From contig NZ_LAVA02000058.1 in assembly GCF_000974985.2 (NCBI RefSeq), positions 1-64,000 on the forward strand: a DNA stretch of 64,000 nucleotides. The letters are read 5' to 3'. Origin of the DNA: Streptomyces mangrovisoli (GTDB lineage Bacteria > Actinomycetota > Actinomycetes > Streptomycetales > Streptomycetaceae). Every line of letters begins with the position of its first letter. The stretch's first letter is position 1. The translations under genes were made by a program, and so were the position numbers. Under the pieces are notes generated by a model. That model saw only the letters and a program-made list of their open reading frames with translations. It was not told the DNA's origin and did no database searches. This document shows, piece by piece, positions 1-9,227 of this stretch.

Positions 1-29
1 CGCGGTCGGTGCGGCTGTCAGTACGGCGG

Positions 30-887
30 TCAGTTCTTGTAGTCCGGGGCGATCCGCTCCACCAGGCGCAGCAGTGCGGCCCACGCGAGGTCGTAGGCGT
101 CGTGGTCCTCGAAGTCGGAGGTGGCCTCGCCCTCGCCGGTGAGCTGCTGGGCCGTGTACTCGCAGACGCGTTCCGAGGGGATGACGAGCGGGGCGCCGCC
201 GGCCTGGGCGGTGACCTGGATCTCGCAGGCCTTCTCCAGGTAGTACATCCGCAGGAACGCCTGCTTGGCGCTGTCGCCCACGGTCAGCAGGCCGTGGTTG
301 CGCAGGATGAGCGCCGGGTGGGAGCCGAGATCCGTGACGAGGCGCTGCTGTTCGTCGAGGTTGAGGGCGACGCCTTCGTAGTCGTGGTAGCCGACCCGGT
401 TGTGGAACTCCATCGACATCTGGTTGACCGGCAGCAGGCCGCCCTGCTGCGCGGCGACGGCGCAGCCCGCCTTCGTGTGGGTGTGGAGCACGCAGTGGGC
501 GTCCGGGCGGGCCTCGTGGATCGCGCTGTGGATCACGAAGCCGGCGGGATTCACGGGGTGCGGGGAGGGCTCGACGGGGTTGCCGTCGAGGTCGATCTTG
601 ACCAGGTCGGACGCGGTGATCTCCTCGAACAGCAGCCCATAGGGGTTGATGAGGAAGTGGTGGTCGGGGCCGGGCAGCCGCTGCGAGATGTGCGTGAAGA
701 TGAGGTCGGTCATGCGGAAGTGCGCGACCAGGCGGTAGACGGCGGCCAGTTCGCGGCGCAGCCGCAGTTCCTCCGCGGCGGCGTCGATGGTGGTGGTGGT
801 GTCGACCGCGTCGGCGGTGCCGGCCGTGTCGGTGGTGCTGTCCACGTCGGCGGTCGCGCTGTCGGCTGCGGTGAGGATGGCGGTCAC
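30..887 (-). CDS. Class II aldolase/adducin family protein
   Basis: 285 aa. The body from about residue 40 matches the class II aldolase/adducin fold, whose enzymes (fuculose- or ribulose-phosphate aldolases and epimerases) act on sugar phosphates with a bound divalent metal. Visible metal-ligand signatures are HTHTKAG near residue 136 and RNHGLLTVG near residue 196; INPYGLLFEEI near residue 80 is also typical. The first 35 residues are a Thr/Asp/Ala-rich low-complexity extension not usual in the family. The GTG start at 887 follows AAGGA at about 8 nt. It lies 9 nt after the hydroxyacid dehydrogenase gene, so the two are one operon. The substrate cannot be read from sequence; cytoplasmic sugar-acid catabolism is an inference. 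Confidence 0.92.
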   Translation of the reverse strand: MTAILTAADSATADVDSTTDTAGTADAVDTTTTIDAAAEELRLRRELAAVYRLVAHFRMTDLIFTHISQRLPGPDHHFLINPYGLLFEEITASDLVKIDLDGNPVEPSPHPVNPAGFVIHSAIHEARPDAHCVLHTHTKAGCAVAAQQGGLLPVNQMSMEFHNRVGYHDYEGVALNLDEQQRLVTDLGSHPALILRNHGLLTVGDSAKQAFLRMYYLEKACEIQVTAQAGGAPLVIPSERVCEYTAQQLTGEGEATSDFEDHDAYDLAWAALLRLVERIAPDYKN

Positions 888-896
888 GGGGTTTCC

Positions 897-1877
897 TTAC
901 GCGGAGGCGGTGGCGGTGGGGCCGGAGGGGACGACCACGGGGGTGTGGGGGCGTCCGTCGGTCCACCAGGCGATGACGTTGCGGGCCGGTTCGGTGACGT
1001 AGGCGCGCAGCGAGGCGTCGGAGAGGAAGGCGCTGTGCGGCGAGAGGAGCAGGCGCGGGTGGCTGCGCAGCCGGTCGTCGTCGGCGGGCGGTTCGACGGG
1101 GAACACGTCGAGGGCGGCGCCCGCGAGCCGTCCTTCGTCGAGGGCGGCGAGCAGGGCGTCCGGGTCGACGAGGTCACCGCGGGAGACGTTGACGAGCAGT
1201 GAGCCGGGGCGCATCCGGGCCAGCAGTCCGGCGTCGACCATCCCCCGGGTCCCCGGGGTCGAGGGGACGTGCAGGGAGAGCACGTCGGCCCGCGCGAGGA
1301 GGGTGTCCAGGTCGACGCGCTCGACGCCATCGGGCCAGTCGGCGGCGTGCGGATCGTGGGCGACGATCCGGCCGAAGACCGGTCCGGCGATACGGGTCAG
1401 CACGCGGGCGATCCGTCCGAGGCCGAGCACTCCCAGGGTCAGCTCGCCGGCCCGGCGGGGGACGTCGGCGAGGTCCTGGCTCCAGCCGCCCGAGCGCACC
1501 ACGGCGTCGGCCTGCGGCAGGCGCCGGACCAGCGCGAGCGCCTGCGCCAGGGCGTGCACGGCGACGTCCTCGGTGGCGGCGTGGGGCAGGTTCGCCACCC
1601 AGATTCCGCGCCGGGCCGCCTCGTCGGTGTCGATCATGTCGTGGCCGGCGGACATCGTGGCGATCATGCGCACCCGGGGCATCCGGTCGAACAGGGCGGC
1701 GTCGATGCGCGCGTAGCCCACGATCAGCGCGTCGGCGTCGCGCGCGGCCGCGGCGATCGCGTCGGGGGCGCGGCTGCCGACCACGCGGACCTCGAAGCCG
1801 GCCGCGGACAGCAGCCGGACCGCGGGCCCGGGATCCAGTTCCTCCGTGTCGGTGATCACGACGACGGGATGACTCAC
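897..1877 (-). CDS. D-2-hydroxyacid dehydrogenase, NAD-dependent
   Basis: 326 aa, normal for the D-isomer 2-hydroxyacid dehydrogenase family. The nucleotide-binding segment GVLGLGRIARV is at about residue 147, and the catalytic trio is recognisable: Arg in NVSRGDLVD, Glu in DVFPVEPP and His in SPHSAFLSD. Such enzymes reduce 2-keto acids to D-2-hydroxy acids in the cytoplasm. The start is GTG. It is the first gene of an operon with the aldolase and is divergent from the Lrp-type regulator at 2043, whose product may control it. The substrate is unknown. Confidence 0.93.
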   Translation of the reverse strand: MSHPVVVITDTEELDPGPAVRLLSAAGFEVRVVGSRAPDAIAAAARDADALIVGYARIDAALFDRMPRVRMIATMSAGHDMIDTDEAARRGIWVANLPHAATEDVAVHALAQALALVRRLPQADAVVRSGGWSQDLADVPRRAGELTLGVLGLGRIARVLTRIAGPVFGRIVAHDPHAADWPDGVERVDLDTLLARADVLSLHVPSTPGTRGMVDAGLLARMRPGSLLVNVSRGDLVDPDALLAALDEGRLAGAALDVFPVEPPADDDRLRSHPRLLLSPHSAFLSDASLRAYVTEPARNVIAWWTDGRPHTPVVVPSGPTATASA

Positions 1878-1928
1878 ACCTCACACTCCAAAGATGATTC
1901 GGTAAGCAAGAACGCGCCGAGCTTACGT

Positions 1929-1942
1929 TTCGTTCGAATGAA
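1929..1942. promoter_or_regulatory. Near-perfect palindrome between dehydrogenase and Lrp-type genes
   Basis: TTCGTTCGAATGAA is a 14-bp dyad with one mismatched pair of positions, centred on TTCGAA. It lies in the 165-bp divergent intergenic region, in sequence clearly richer in A+T than its surroundings. Lrp/AsnC proteins bind such imperfect palindromes, so it is a candidate operator for the adjacent regulator; no binding evidence exists here. Confidence 0.4.
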
Positions 1943-2042
1943 TGTCTACGCACCGATGGAACGGTTGACGACGCTCGGGTGAGAATGAAGCGGCACCCGG
2001 TCGGCCCGACGGCCGGGGCGGATGAGCTTGGAGGACCACCAC

Positions 2043-2942
2043 GTGGATCTCGACGAGACCGACCTGGCGATCGTGCGGGGGCTGCAGGAGGACGGCCGCC
2101 TGACCTACGAGACGCTCGCCCAGCAGGTCGGCCTCTCCCGGCCCGCCGCGCGCATGCGCGTGCAGCGGCTCCAGGAGACGGGGGCCGTGCGGGTCGTGGC
2201 GATCGTGCATCCCGCGGTACGGCGGCTGACCGCGTCCGCGCACCTCGCGATCGACACCGACGGCGCCGCGACACCCGTCGCGCGCGAGATCGCCGCCCTG
2301 CCCCAGGCCCCGTTCGTGACCCTGACCAGCGGGCGGCGCTCGATCATGGCGGAGCTGCGCACGGCGGGCTTCGCGGAGCTGGAGCGGACCATCGAGCACA
2401 TCCGCGCACTGAAGGGCGTACGGACGGTGGACCCGCTGGTCGCGACCCGGCACGTGAAGGACCCGTACCTCCTCACCGCCGAGCCGACCGCGACGGTGCA
2501 GGACGAGGTGGACGAGCAGATCCTCACCGAACTGGAGGCGGACGGCCGGCTCCCCTTCGCCGAGCTGGCCGGACGCGTGGGCCTGTCGGCGGGCGCGACC
2601 CGCTCGCGCACGCTGCGGCTCCTCGACGGCGGGGTGGCCAAGGTGGTCGCCCTGGTGCGGCCGGAGGTCCTCGGCATGGGCTATCTGTGCGGATTCAGCC
2701 TGCGCGTCGACGGCCCGGCGGCTCCGGCCGCCGAGCGGGTGGCCCGCCTGGAGCGCGTGACGTTCCTGTCGGCCTGCCTGGGCCGGGCGGAGCTGGTGGG
2801 GACCATCACGGCCGAGTCGTTCGGCGCGCTGCGCACCACGCTGGAAGAGATGCGGGAGTTGCCGGCGGTGCGCGAGATGGAGAGCTGGCTGCACCTGGAA
2901 CTGGTGAAGGAGCAGTACGGCCTCGGCCCCCGCACGGCCTGA
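2043..2942 (+). CDS. Tandem-duplicated Lrp/AsnC family transcriptional regulator
   Basis: 299 aa, twice the usual 150 aa. Two HTH_AsnC units are visible, one from about residue 3 (DETDLAIVRGLQEDGR, then VGLSRPAARMRVQRL) and one from about residue 157 (VDEQILTELEADGR, then VGLSAGATRSRTLRL). Each is followed by a RAM-like beta-alpha-beta ligand domain. I chose GTG 2043 because GGAGG at 2030-2034 sits 8 nt before it; an in-frame ATG at 2022 has no ribosome site. Family members sense amino acids or other small molecules. Lying between the hydroxyacid dehydrogenase operon and the amidohydrolase gene, it probably controls one or both. Confidence 0.92.
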   Translation: MDLDETDLAIVRGLQEDGRLTYETLAQQVGLSRPAARMRVQRLQETGAVRVVAIVHPAVRRLTASAHLAIDTDGAATPVAREIAALPQAPFVTLTSGRRSIMAELRTAGFAELERTIEHIRALKGVRTVDPLVATRHVKDPYLLTAEPTATVQDEVDEQILTELEADGRLPFAELAGRVGLSAGATRSRTLRLLDGGVAKVVALVRPEVLGMGYLCGFSLRVDGPAAPAAERVARLERVTFLSACLGRAELVGTITAESFGALRTTLEEMRELPAVREMESWLHLELVKEQYGLGPRTA

Positions 2943-3207
2943 CCGCTCCGGCGGCCGCCGGGACGCACGACAGGCGGAGGCGACGACACCTGACACCACT
3001 CGGCACCCGGCACCCGGCACCGGCATGAGGGCATCCAGCTGTCCGACCTCCCGGTCGACAGTCGATCCGAAACCCGTGAGGCGATTCGACTTAACAAAAA
3101 TTCTTCAGCGACAGCTCTGGTCAATCAGTCGTTCGCTATCTATGGTTCTGGCAGTCGAATCGTCTGTCGACATCCCCTCAACGTTCCCGGTCGAAAGCAG
3201 CTCCGCC

Positions 3208-4854
3208 ATGCCCCAGAACCCTGAACGCACCCTCCTCGTGACCGGTGCGGCCGTCGCCGCCGCGGGCACCACGGTCCGCGCCGAGGCGCTGGCCGTCCGC
3301 GGCGACCGCGTCGTGCACGTCGGCACCGCGGCCGACGCCCGCGCGGCGCTCGGCGGCCGTGTCGACGAGGAACTCGCTCTGGACGGCGGCCTGGTGCACC
3401 CCGGTTTCGTCGACGCCCACTGCCACCCGGTGATGTACGGGCAGGCACTGGCCTGGGTCGACCTGCGGCCCGAGCGCGTACCGGACATCGACACCCTCGT
3501 CGAGGTGCTGCGCGAGGCGGCACGCGACCTGCCGGCCGGCGTGCCGGTCCGCGGCTTCGGCTACGAGCACCGGCGGCTGGCCGAGGGCCGCCACCCCAGC
3601 TGCCACGACCTGGACCGCGTCGCCGCGGACCGCGAGGTCTACGCGATGAACGCCTCCGGCCACGGCGGCGTCGTCAACTCCCACACCCTGCGCACCTGCG
3701 GGATCACCGCGGGGACCCCGTCCCCCGAGGGCGGCAGCATCGGCCGCTTCGACAACGGCGAACCCGACGGCCAGCTCTGGGACGCCGCCTGCGACCTGCT
3801 CACCGGACCGGCGGGCGTGAAGATCGGCAACCACGGGCCGAACTTCCACCTCTCCGAGCCCGAGGCCATCATGGCCGACCACCTGCTGCGTGCCCAGGAG
3901 GTGTTCCTCGCCGCCGGTGTCACCACCATCGGCGACGCGCAGGTCTCGCGCCGCGAGATGGAGACCTACCTGCGCGCCCACGCGGACGGCTCCCTGCGGA
4001 TGCGGGTCAGCGCCTACCTGACCTCGGCGCTGCTCGACACCGCCCTCGACCTCGGCGCGGTCCGCGGCTTCGGCGACGACCGGTTCCGGATCCAGGGCGT
4101 CAAGCTCTACGCCGACGGCACGCTCGGCGGCTGGACCGCGTACTTCCCCGAGGGCTACGCCGCCGACTGCTGCCACCACGGCCAGCTGTACCACTCGGCC
4201 GACGAGTACACGGACATCGTGCGCCGCGCCCACGCGGCGGGCCTCCAGACGGCGACCCACGCCCAGTCGCCGTTCGCGATCGGCATGGTCCTCGACGCGA
4301 TCGAGAAGGCGGACGCCGACCGGCCGCGCGACGACATGCGCCACCGCATCGAGCACTGCGGTCTGCCCACCGACGAGCAGATCGCGCGCATGGGGACCCT
4401 CGGTGTCGTCCCCGTCATGCAGCCCCAGCACCACCTGCGCACCGGCGACGGCACGCTGACCGCGGTCGGCGACCTCGGCCACCGCTACAACCCGGCCGGC
4501 CTCTGCCCGGACCACGGCGTCCCGGTCGTCTTCTCCTCCGACGCCCCCGTCGCTCCCCCGGCCCCGCTGGAGGCCGTGGCCGCCGCCGCGACCCGCCGGA
4601 CCGTGCTCGGCACCGTCCTCGGCGACGAGTCGCTGCGCCTGCCGGTCGAGGCCGGACTGCACGCCCACACCGCCGCCGCGGCCCGAGCCCTGCACCGCGA
4701 GGACTCCGTCGGCGCGCTCGCGCCCGGGATGCTCGCCGACTTCGTCGTCCTGGACGCCGACCCGCTCACGGTCGCCGCCGACGAGCTCACCGGCATCCGC
4801 GTCCGCGAGACGTGGATCGGCGGCGACCGCGCCTGGGCCGCCGCGGGCCGCTGA
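3208..4854 (+). CDS. Amidohydrolase, YtcJ/exoenzyme-regulatory-like family
   Basis: 548 aa with the start at ATG 3208; the frame stays open upstream to 3025, but that stretch is A+T-richer and not protein-like. The N-terminal composite beta domain leads into HPGFVDAHCHPVMYG, the HxH metal site of the amidohydrolase superfamily. Later come a His-rich segment (YAADCCHHGQLYH), a HRIEHCG strand and SSDAPV near residue 430, the usual catalytic Asp position. The enzyme is a metal-dependent cytoplasmic hydrolase of amides, carbamates or related bonds. Substrate unknown; the context (Lrp-type regulator, MHS transporter downstream) suggests use of an imported organic acid or amide. Confidence 0.92.
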   Translation: MPQNPERTLLVTGAAVAAAGTTVRAEALAVRGDRVVHVGTAADARAALGGRVDEELALDGGLVHPGFVDAHCHPVMYGQALAWVDLRPERVPDIDTLVEVLREAARDLPAGVPVRGFGYEHRRLAEGRHPSCHDLDRVAADREVYAMNASGHGGVVNSHTLRTCGITAGTPSPEGGSIGRFDNGEPDGQLWDAACDLLTGPAGVKIGNHGPNFHLSEPEAIMADHLLRAQEVFLAAGVTTIGDAQVSRREMETYLRAHADGSLRMRVSAYLTSALLDTALDLGAVRGFGDDRFRIQGVKLYADGTLGGWTAYFPEGYAADCCHHGQLYHSADEYTDIVRRAHAAGLQTATHAQSPFAIGMVLDAIEKADADRPRDDMRHRIEHCGLPTDEQIARMGTLGVVPVMQPQHHLRTGDGTLTAVGDLGHRYNPAGLCPDHGVPVVFSSDAPVAPPAPLEAVAAAATRRTVLGTVLGDESLRLPVEAGLHAHTAAAARALHREDSVGALAPGMLADFVVLDADPLTVAADELTGIRVRETWIGGDRAWAAAGR

Positions 4855-5047
4855 CCGTCAGGGCGGCACGGCACCGCCCACCGAACATCCGGCAGCCGGA
4901 CGGACCCGCCCGTCGGCCCCGTCCCGGCGGCCAGATCCCGACGGCCGAGTCCCGACGATCAGGTCCCGTCCGCCTGCCGGAACCCCTGCTCCCACCCGAG
5001 CAGACCCCGTCCCCGTCCCCGTCCGCACACTCTTCCCGGAGGTCCTC

Positions 5048-6397
5048 GTGACGGACCGCACCACCGCCACCCCGCCGCAGAGTCCCTACAGATCGGCCCT
5101 GGCCGCTCTGTCCGGCACATCCATCGAGTGGTACGACTTCTACTCCTTCGCCACCGCGGCGGCGATCGTCTTCAACGACGTCTTCTTCCCGGCGGACATG
5201 CCGACGACGCTCAAGACGATCTCCTCCTTCGCCACCTTCGCCGTCGGCTTCCTGCTGCGCCCGCTCGGCGGCATCGTCTTCGGCCACATCGGCGACCGGG
5301 TCGGCCGCAAGAAGACCCTGATCATCACCCTGATGATGATGGGCATCGCGTCCTTCTCGATCGGCCTGCTGCCCACCTACGACCAGGTCGGCGCGCTCGC
5401 CCCGATCCTGCTCATCGTGCTGCGGCTGATCCAGGGCATCGCGATCGGCGGCGAGTGGGGCGGCGCCGTCCTCATCGCGGTCGAGAACGCGCCCAAGGGC
5501 CGGGCCACCTTCTTCGGCTCCTTCGCCCAGCTCGGCTCCTCGGTCGGCGCCCTGCTGTCGACCGGCATGTTCAGCCTCATGAACCTCTTCGGCGAGCACG
5601 CCTTCGACACCTGGGGCTGGCGCGTCCCGTTCCTCGCCTCCGCGGTCCTCGTCGTCATCGGCCTGGTGGTGCGCACCAAGCTGGAGGACTCGCCGGTGAT
5701 GGACAAGGTCCACGCCGAGCAGAAGCAGGGCACCGCGGGCCGGCTGCCCGTGGTCGAGGTGCTGCGCAAGGACTGGCGGACGGTCCTGGTCGGCGTCTTC
5801 TCCCTGGCCACCGCGACCGGCGGCTACTACGTCGTGACCAGCTACCTGCTCTCCTACGGCACCGACGACCGGCACCTGTCCGAGTCCATGCTGCTCAACG
5901 GCCTCTCCCTGGCCGCGTTCCTGGAACTGGTCGTCACCCCGTTCCTGTCCCTGCTGGGCGACAAGATCGGCTCCCACAAGGTCGTGGTCGCCGGTCTCGC
6001 GGGTGTCGTCCTGCTGTCGATACCGCAGTTCCTCGTCATGGGCACCGGCAGCGTCGCGCTGATCTACGTGCTGATGCTCGCCATGCGGTTCGTGATGTCC
6101 GCGCTGTACGGCCCGATGGCGGCGATCCTCGCCGAGGGCTTCGCCCCGCACGTCCGCTACACCGGCATCTCGCTGTCGTACCAGATCTGCAACCTCGTCT
6201 TCGGCGGCTTCGCGCCGGTCGCCGCGGTGTGGCTCTCCTCGCTCGCCGGGGGCGCCTACTGGCCGCCCGCCGTCGCCCTGATGGCGGCCTCGGTGCTGGG
6301 CATCTGGTGCACGCTGCGCCTGCGCGTCTACCACCAGCGACGCGTCACCACCCGGCCGGCCGTCGCACCGGCGGCGCGCGTGGCCAGCGGCGTCTGA
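5048..6397 (+). CDS. MFS transporter, metabolite:H+ symporter (MHS) family
   Basis: 449 aa with about 12 hydrophobic helices. The N-terminal SIEWYDFYSFATAAAIVF and the loop GHIGDRVGRKKTL are hallmarks of the MHS branch (shikimate, citrate, dicarboxylate, proline/betaine uptake), which imports organic acids or zwitterions with protons. GTG 5048 follows GGAGG at 5038-5042. The gene is 193 nt downstream of the amidohydrolase on the same strand, so it may import that enzyme's substrate. An inverted repeat follows its stop. Exact substrate not predictable. Confidence 0.93.
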   Translation: MTDRTTATPPQSPYRSALAALSGTSIEWYDFYSFATAAAIVFNDVFFPADMPTTLKTISSFATFAVGFLLRPLGGIVFGHIGDRVGRKKTLIITLMMMGIASFSIGLLPTYDQVGALAPILLIVLRLIQGIAIGGEWGGAVLIAVENAPKGRATFFGSFAQLGSSVGALLSTGMFSLMNLFGEHAFDTWGWRVPFLASAVLVVIGLVVRTKLEDSPVMDKVHAEQKQGTAGRLPVVEVLRKDWRTVLVGVFSLATATGGYYVVTSYLLSYGTDDRHLSESMLLNGLSLAAFLELVVTPFLSLLGDKIGSHKVVVAGLAGVVLLSIPQFLVMGTGSVALIYVLMLAMRFVMSALYGPMAAILAEGFAPHVRYTGISLSYQICNLVFGGFAPVAAVWLSSLAGGAYWPPAVALMAASVLGIWCTLRLRVYHQRRVTTRPAVAPAARVASGV

Positions 6398-6412
6398 TCC
6401 AGGCGCACACCC

Positions 6413-6449
6413 GTCAGGGCCGTTCCGGAGACCCCGGAACGGCCCTGAC
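6413..6449. terminator. Bidirectional hairpin terminator
   Basis: Perfect 16-bp stem (left arm 6413-6428, right arm 6434-6449) with a 5-nt loop, located between the convergent MHS transporter and alkyl sulfatase genes. There is no T-run, as is common for actinobacterial terminators. Confidence 0.8.
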
Positions 6450-6526
6450 GCCGTCATGCCCCGGCCCTGACGCCGTCGCGCCCCCGCCGGGGCGTCTCCC
6501 GGACACCAGGCGCGGGGTGGATCGCG

Positions 6527-8425
6527 TCAGGGGGTCACGATGGCGAAGTCCGGGTCCGGCGCGCCGAGATGGCCGAGGAGGGCGGTCAGCGCGCCCACGT
6601 CGCCGTCCGCGCGGACCCCATCCTGCGCCGCGAGCTCGTCCGGGCCGACCAGGCCGAGCAGGACCGCGCGCAGGTCGGCCTCGGCCAGGGTGAACGTCAC
6701 GTCGGGGGCCTCCGCTCCCGCACGCGGCGCCCCGTGCGTCAGGACCCCGTTGCACAGCCGCTGGGTCACCGACTGCCCGTCGGTCAGGTCCCACCGCACG
6801 GAGATCACGGCGTCCCAGGCGCGCGGCCCGTCGACGCGGATGGCCAGGGCGTCGAAGAGCTGGTCCAGGGTGAGGGCCGCGAGCAGGTCGGGCGAGCCGG
6901 TCCCGACCGGGGTGCCGACCGGACCGTGGCGCAGTTCGTAGGCGCCCATCAGGAAGAAGTTGCGCCAGGTGCCGTTCTCGCTGCCGTAGCCCAGCTGCTC
7001 CAGCGCGTCGGCCTGCAGCTCGCGGGCCTCGGCGTTGTCCGGGTCGGCGAAGACCACATGGTTGACGACCTGCGCGACCCAGCGGAAGTCGCCGTCGGCG
7101 AAGGACTGCCGCGCCTGGCGCAGGACCGCCTCGGCGCCGCCCATGAACCGCACGTAGCGCCGGGCGGCGTCCGTCGGCTGGTGCTCCCACAAGTGCGCCG
7201 GGTTGCCGTCGAACCAGCCGAGATAGCGCTGGTAGATCGCCTTGGTGTTGTGGCTGACCGAGCCGTAGTAGCCGTGGGTGTGCCAGGCCCGCGCCAGCGC
7301 CGGGGGCATCTCCATCCGCTCGGCGATCTCCGGTCCGGTCAGGCCCTGGTTGAGCATCCGCAGCGTCTGATCGTGGAGGTAGGCGTACAGGTCGCGCTGC
7401 TCGGACAGGAACCGGAGCACCCGTTCGCCGCCCCAGACCGGCCAGTGGTGGGAGGCGAAGGCGACGTCGGTGGAGGCGGTGAAGAGGTCGATGGCCTCGC
7501 CGAGGTAGTGGGCCCAGATGCGCGGGTCGCGGACCACGGCGCCGCGCAGCGTCAGCAGGTTGTGCAGGTTGTGGGTGGCGTTCTCCGCCATGCACAGCGC
7601 GCGGAGGTCGGGGAAGTGGATGTTCAGCTCGGCGGGCGCCTCGGTGCCGGGGGTGAGCTGGAAGACCATCCGGATGCCGTCCACGGTGTCCGTCTGACCG
7701 GTGCGGGTGATCTCCCAGGTCGGCGGGATCAGACCGACGGTGCCGGTGGAGGTGGTCTGCCCGAGCCCCGCCCCGACCTGCCCGCGTTCGCCCCGCGGCA
7801 GCGCGGCGCCGTACATGTAGGCGGCGCGGCGGCTCATGGCCGTACCGGCGTAGACGTTCTCGCTGACCGCGTGCTCGAGGAAGCCCTGCGGCGCGACCAC
7901 CGGCACCCCCGCGGCCATGGCCTCGTCGGTCAGGACGCCGTGGACGCCCCCGAAGTGGTCGATGTGGCTGTGCGTGTAGAGCACGCCGGTCACCGGCCGG
8001 TCGCCGCGGTGGGCGCGGTAGAGGGCGAGGCCCGCCGCGGCGGTCTCCGCGGAGATCAGCGGGTCGATGACGAAGACCCCCCGCTCGCCCTCGACGAGCG
8101 TCATGTTCGACAGGTCGAAGCCGCGCACCTGGTACACGCCGTCGGTCACCTGGAACAGCCCGTGGTCGGCGCACAGCCTGCTCTGCCGCCACAGACTCGG
8201 ATTGGCCGTGTCCGGACAGTCCTGGTCCAGGAACCCGTACGCCCCGAGGTCCCACACCGTACGTCCGTCCGCGTCGCGCACCAGCGGGTCGTCCGCCGTT
8301 CCCATGAACCCGCGCCGGGCGTCCTCCAGGTCCTGGGTGTCGTCGAAGGGGAACCGCTGCCGCACGGCCCCGTTCGCGTCGGCGACGGCCGGGTGGGCGG
8401 GCTTGCTCTCGGTGGGCCGGGCCAT
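6527..8425 (-). CDS. Alkyl/aryl-sulfatase, SdsA1-type metallo-beta-lactamase fold
   Basis: 632 aa. THSHIDHFGG at residues 151-160 is the HxHxDH zinc motif of the metallo-beta-lactamase fold; further ligands are plausible in ENVYAGTAMSRRAAYMYGA, MAENATHN and ASHHWPVWGGE. A dimerisation region and a C-terminal SCP2-like domain (LDQLFDALAIRVDGPRAW to the end) complete the SdsA1 layout. These enzymes hydrolyse alkyl sulfates such as SDS to sulfate and alcohol. No signal peptide is evident. The start at ATG 8425 follows GAGGGAGAG; upstream in-frame codons reach 8560 but would overlap the sigma-factor promoter. The gene is divergent from the SigK-like gene. Confidence 0.92.
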   Translation of the reverse strand: MARPTESKPAHPAVADANGAVRQRFPFDDTQDLEDARRGFMGTADDPLVRDADGRTVWDLGAYGFLDQDCPDTANPSLWRQSRLCADHGLFQVTDGVYQVRGFDLSNMTLVEGERGVFVIDPLISAETAAAGLALYRAHRGDRPVTGVLYTHSHIDHFGGVHGVLTDEAMAAGVPVVAPQGFLEHAVSENVYAGTAMSRRAAYMYGAALPRGERGQVGAGLGQTTSTGTVGLIPPTWEITRTGQTDTVDGIRMVFQLTPGTEAPAELNIHFPDLRALCMAENATHNLHNLLTLRGAVVRDPRIWAHYLGEAIDLFTASTDVAFASHHWPVWGGERVLRFLSEQRDLYAYLHDQTLRMLNQGLTGPEIAERMEMPPALARAWHTHGYYGSVSHNTKAIYQRYLGWFDGNPAHLWEHQPTDAARRYVRFMGGAEAVLRQARQSFADGDFRWVAQVVNHVVFADPDNAEARELQADALEQLGYGSENGTWRNFFLMGAYELRHGPVGTPVGTGSPDLLAALTLDQLFDALAIRVDGPRAWDAVISVRWDLTDGQSVTQRLCNGVLTHGAPRAGAEAPDVTFTLAEADLRAVLLGLVGPDELAAQDGVRADGDVGALTALLGHLGAPDPDFAIVTP

Positions 8426-8571
8426 CTCGCTCTCCCTCGTCGACCACGCCACCGGAGGCCGTGGCGGCTGAGTCCACTCTTGCCGGGAGCGATCAGGGGT
8501 ACTAGCGGGGGTGGGCCGTACGGGGACGGCGGCGTGGGCCTCGCCCGGTAAAGGATTCACCCCTGCGCGCG

Positions 8572-8603
8572 ACCAATCCGGATCTGCCGTGGTTTCGGAT
8601 TAC
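8572..8603 (+). promoter_or_regulatory. SigK-type promoter before sigma gene
   Basis: ACCAATCC at 8572-8579, a 16-nt spacer and CGGATT at 8596-8601. The same pair occurs with a 17-nt spacer at 12537-12507 (minus strand) and 12570-12600. Occurrence before its own sigma gene suggests autoregulation. The layout resembles the mycobacterial SigK consensus as I remember it (CCATCC, 16-17 nt, CCGAAT), although the -10 differs. Confidence 0.6.
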
Positions 8604-8642
8604 GCGGGGACTCCCGTGCCGCACAGCGTTGGAAGGTACATC

Positions 8643-9227
8643 GTGAAAGAAGCCGTGTTCATCGGCAGAAACCCGTCGGTCGAACCCGATCTGGAACAGC
8701 TCGTGCACGAAGTGGCACTGGGAGATCAGGATGCCTTCGCCGGCCTGTTCGACGCGGTGGCCGGCTCGGTGCTGGGTGTCGCCCGGGCGGTGCTGCGCGA
8801 CCATGCGCAGTCGGAGGAGGTGGCCCAGGAGGTACTGGTCGAGGTGTGGCGTACGGCGCCGCGCTACCGGCCCGATCGCGGCACGGCCATCAACTGGATC
8901 CTCACGCTCGCCCATCGGCGGGCCGTGGACCGGGTGCGGTCCGTGGAGGCTGCGGCCGCCCGTGACACCAGGGCGGCGCTGCTGGACCGGACGCCGGAGT
9001 TCGACCAGGTGACCGAGCAGGTGGAGACCCGGCTGGAGCAGCAGCAGGTACGGCGCTGTCTGCGCACGCTGACCGACCTGCAGCGGCAGTCGGTGACGCT
9101 GGCGTACTACCGCGGACTGACCTACCGGGAGGTGGCAGAGGCGCTCGCGCTGCCGCTCGGCACGGTCAAGACCCGGCTGCGCGACGGTCTCATCCGGCTC
9201 CGCGACTGCCTGGGGGTGACCGCGTGA
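8643..9227 (+). CDS. sigK: ECF RNA polymerase sigma factor, SigK-like
   Basis: 194 aa. Region 2 is VALGDQDAFAGLFDAV through the HAQSEEVAQEVLVEVWR helix near residue 60, with WILTLAHRRAVDRVR following; region 4 is LTDLQRQSVTLAYYRGLTYREVAEAL near residue 150. It is followed by a typical RskA-type anti-sigma gene overlapping by GTGA, which defines the SigK class. GTG 8643 is preceded by GGAAGG at 8631-8636; a longer in-frame reading back to 8511 would run across the promoter-like motif. The neighbouring fasciclin gene and the repeated promoter motif suggest what it controls. The symbol is by class, not proven orthology. Confidence 0.9.
   Translation: MKEAVFIGRNPSVEPDLEQLVHEVALGDQDAFAGLFDAVAGSVLGVARAVLRDHAQSEEVAQEVLVEVWRTAPRYRPDRGTAINWILTLAHRRAVDRVRSVEAAAARDTRAALLDRTPEFDQVTEQVETRLEQQQVRRCLRTLTDLQRQSVTLAYYRGLTYREVAEALALPLGTVKTRLRDGLIRLRDCLGVTA

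Noticed and set aside
1929..1945. TTCGAAT resembling a tRNA T-loop
   Set aside because: No acceptor or anticodon stems around it; the dyad suits a regulator site better.
3178..4695. Long minus-strand open frame opposite the amidohydrolase
   Set aside because: No ribosome site, no recognisable domain, Val/Gly/Arg-rich shadow typical of very high GC DNA.
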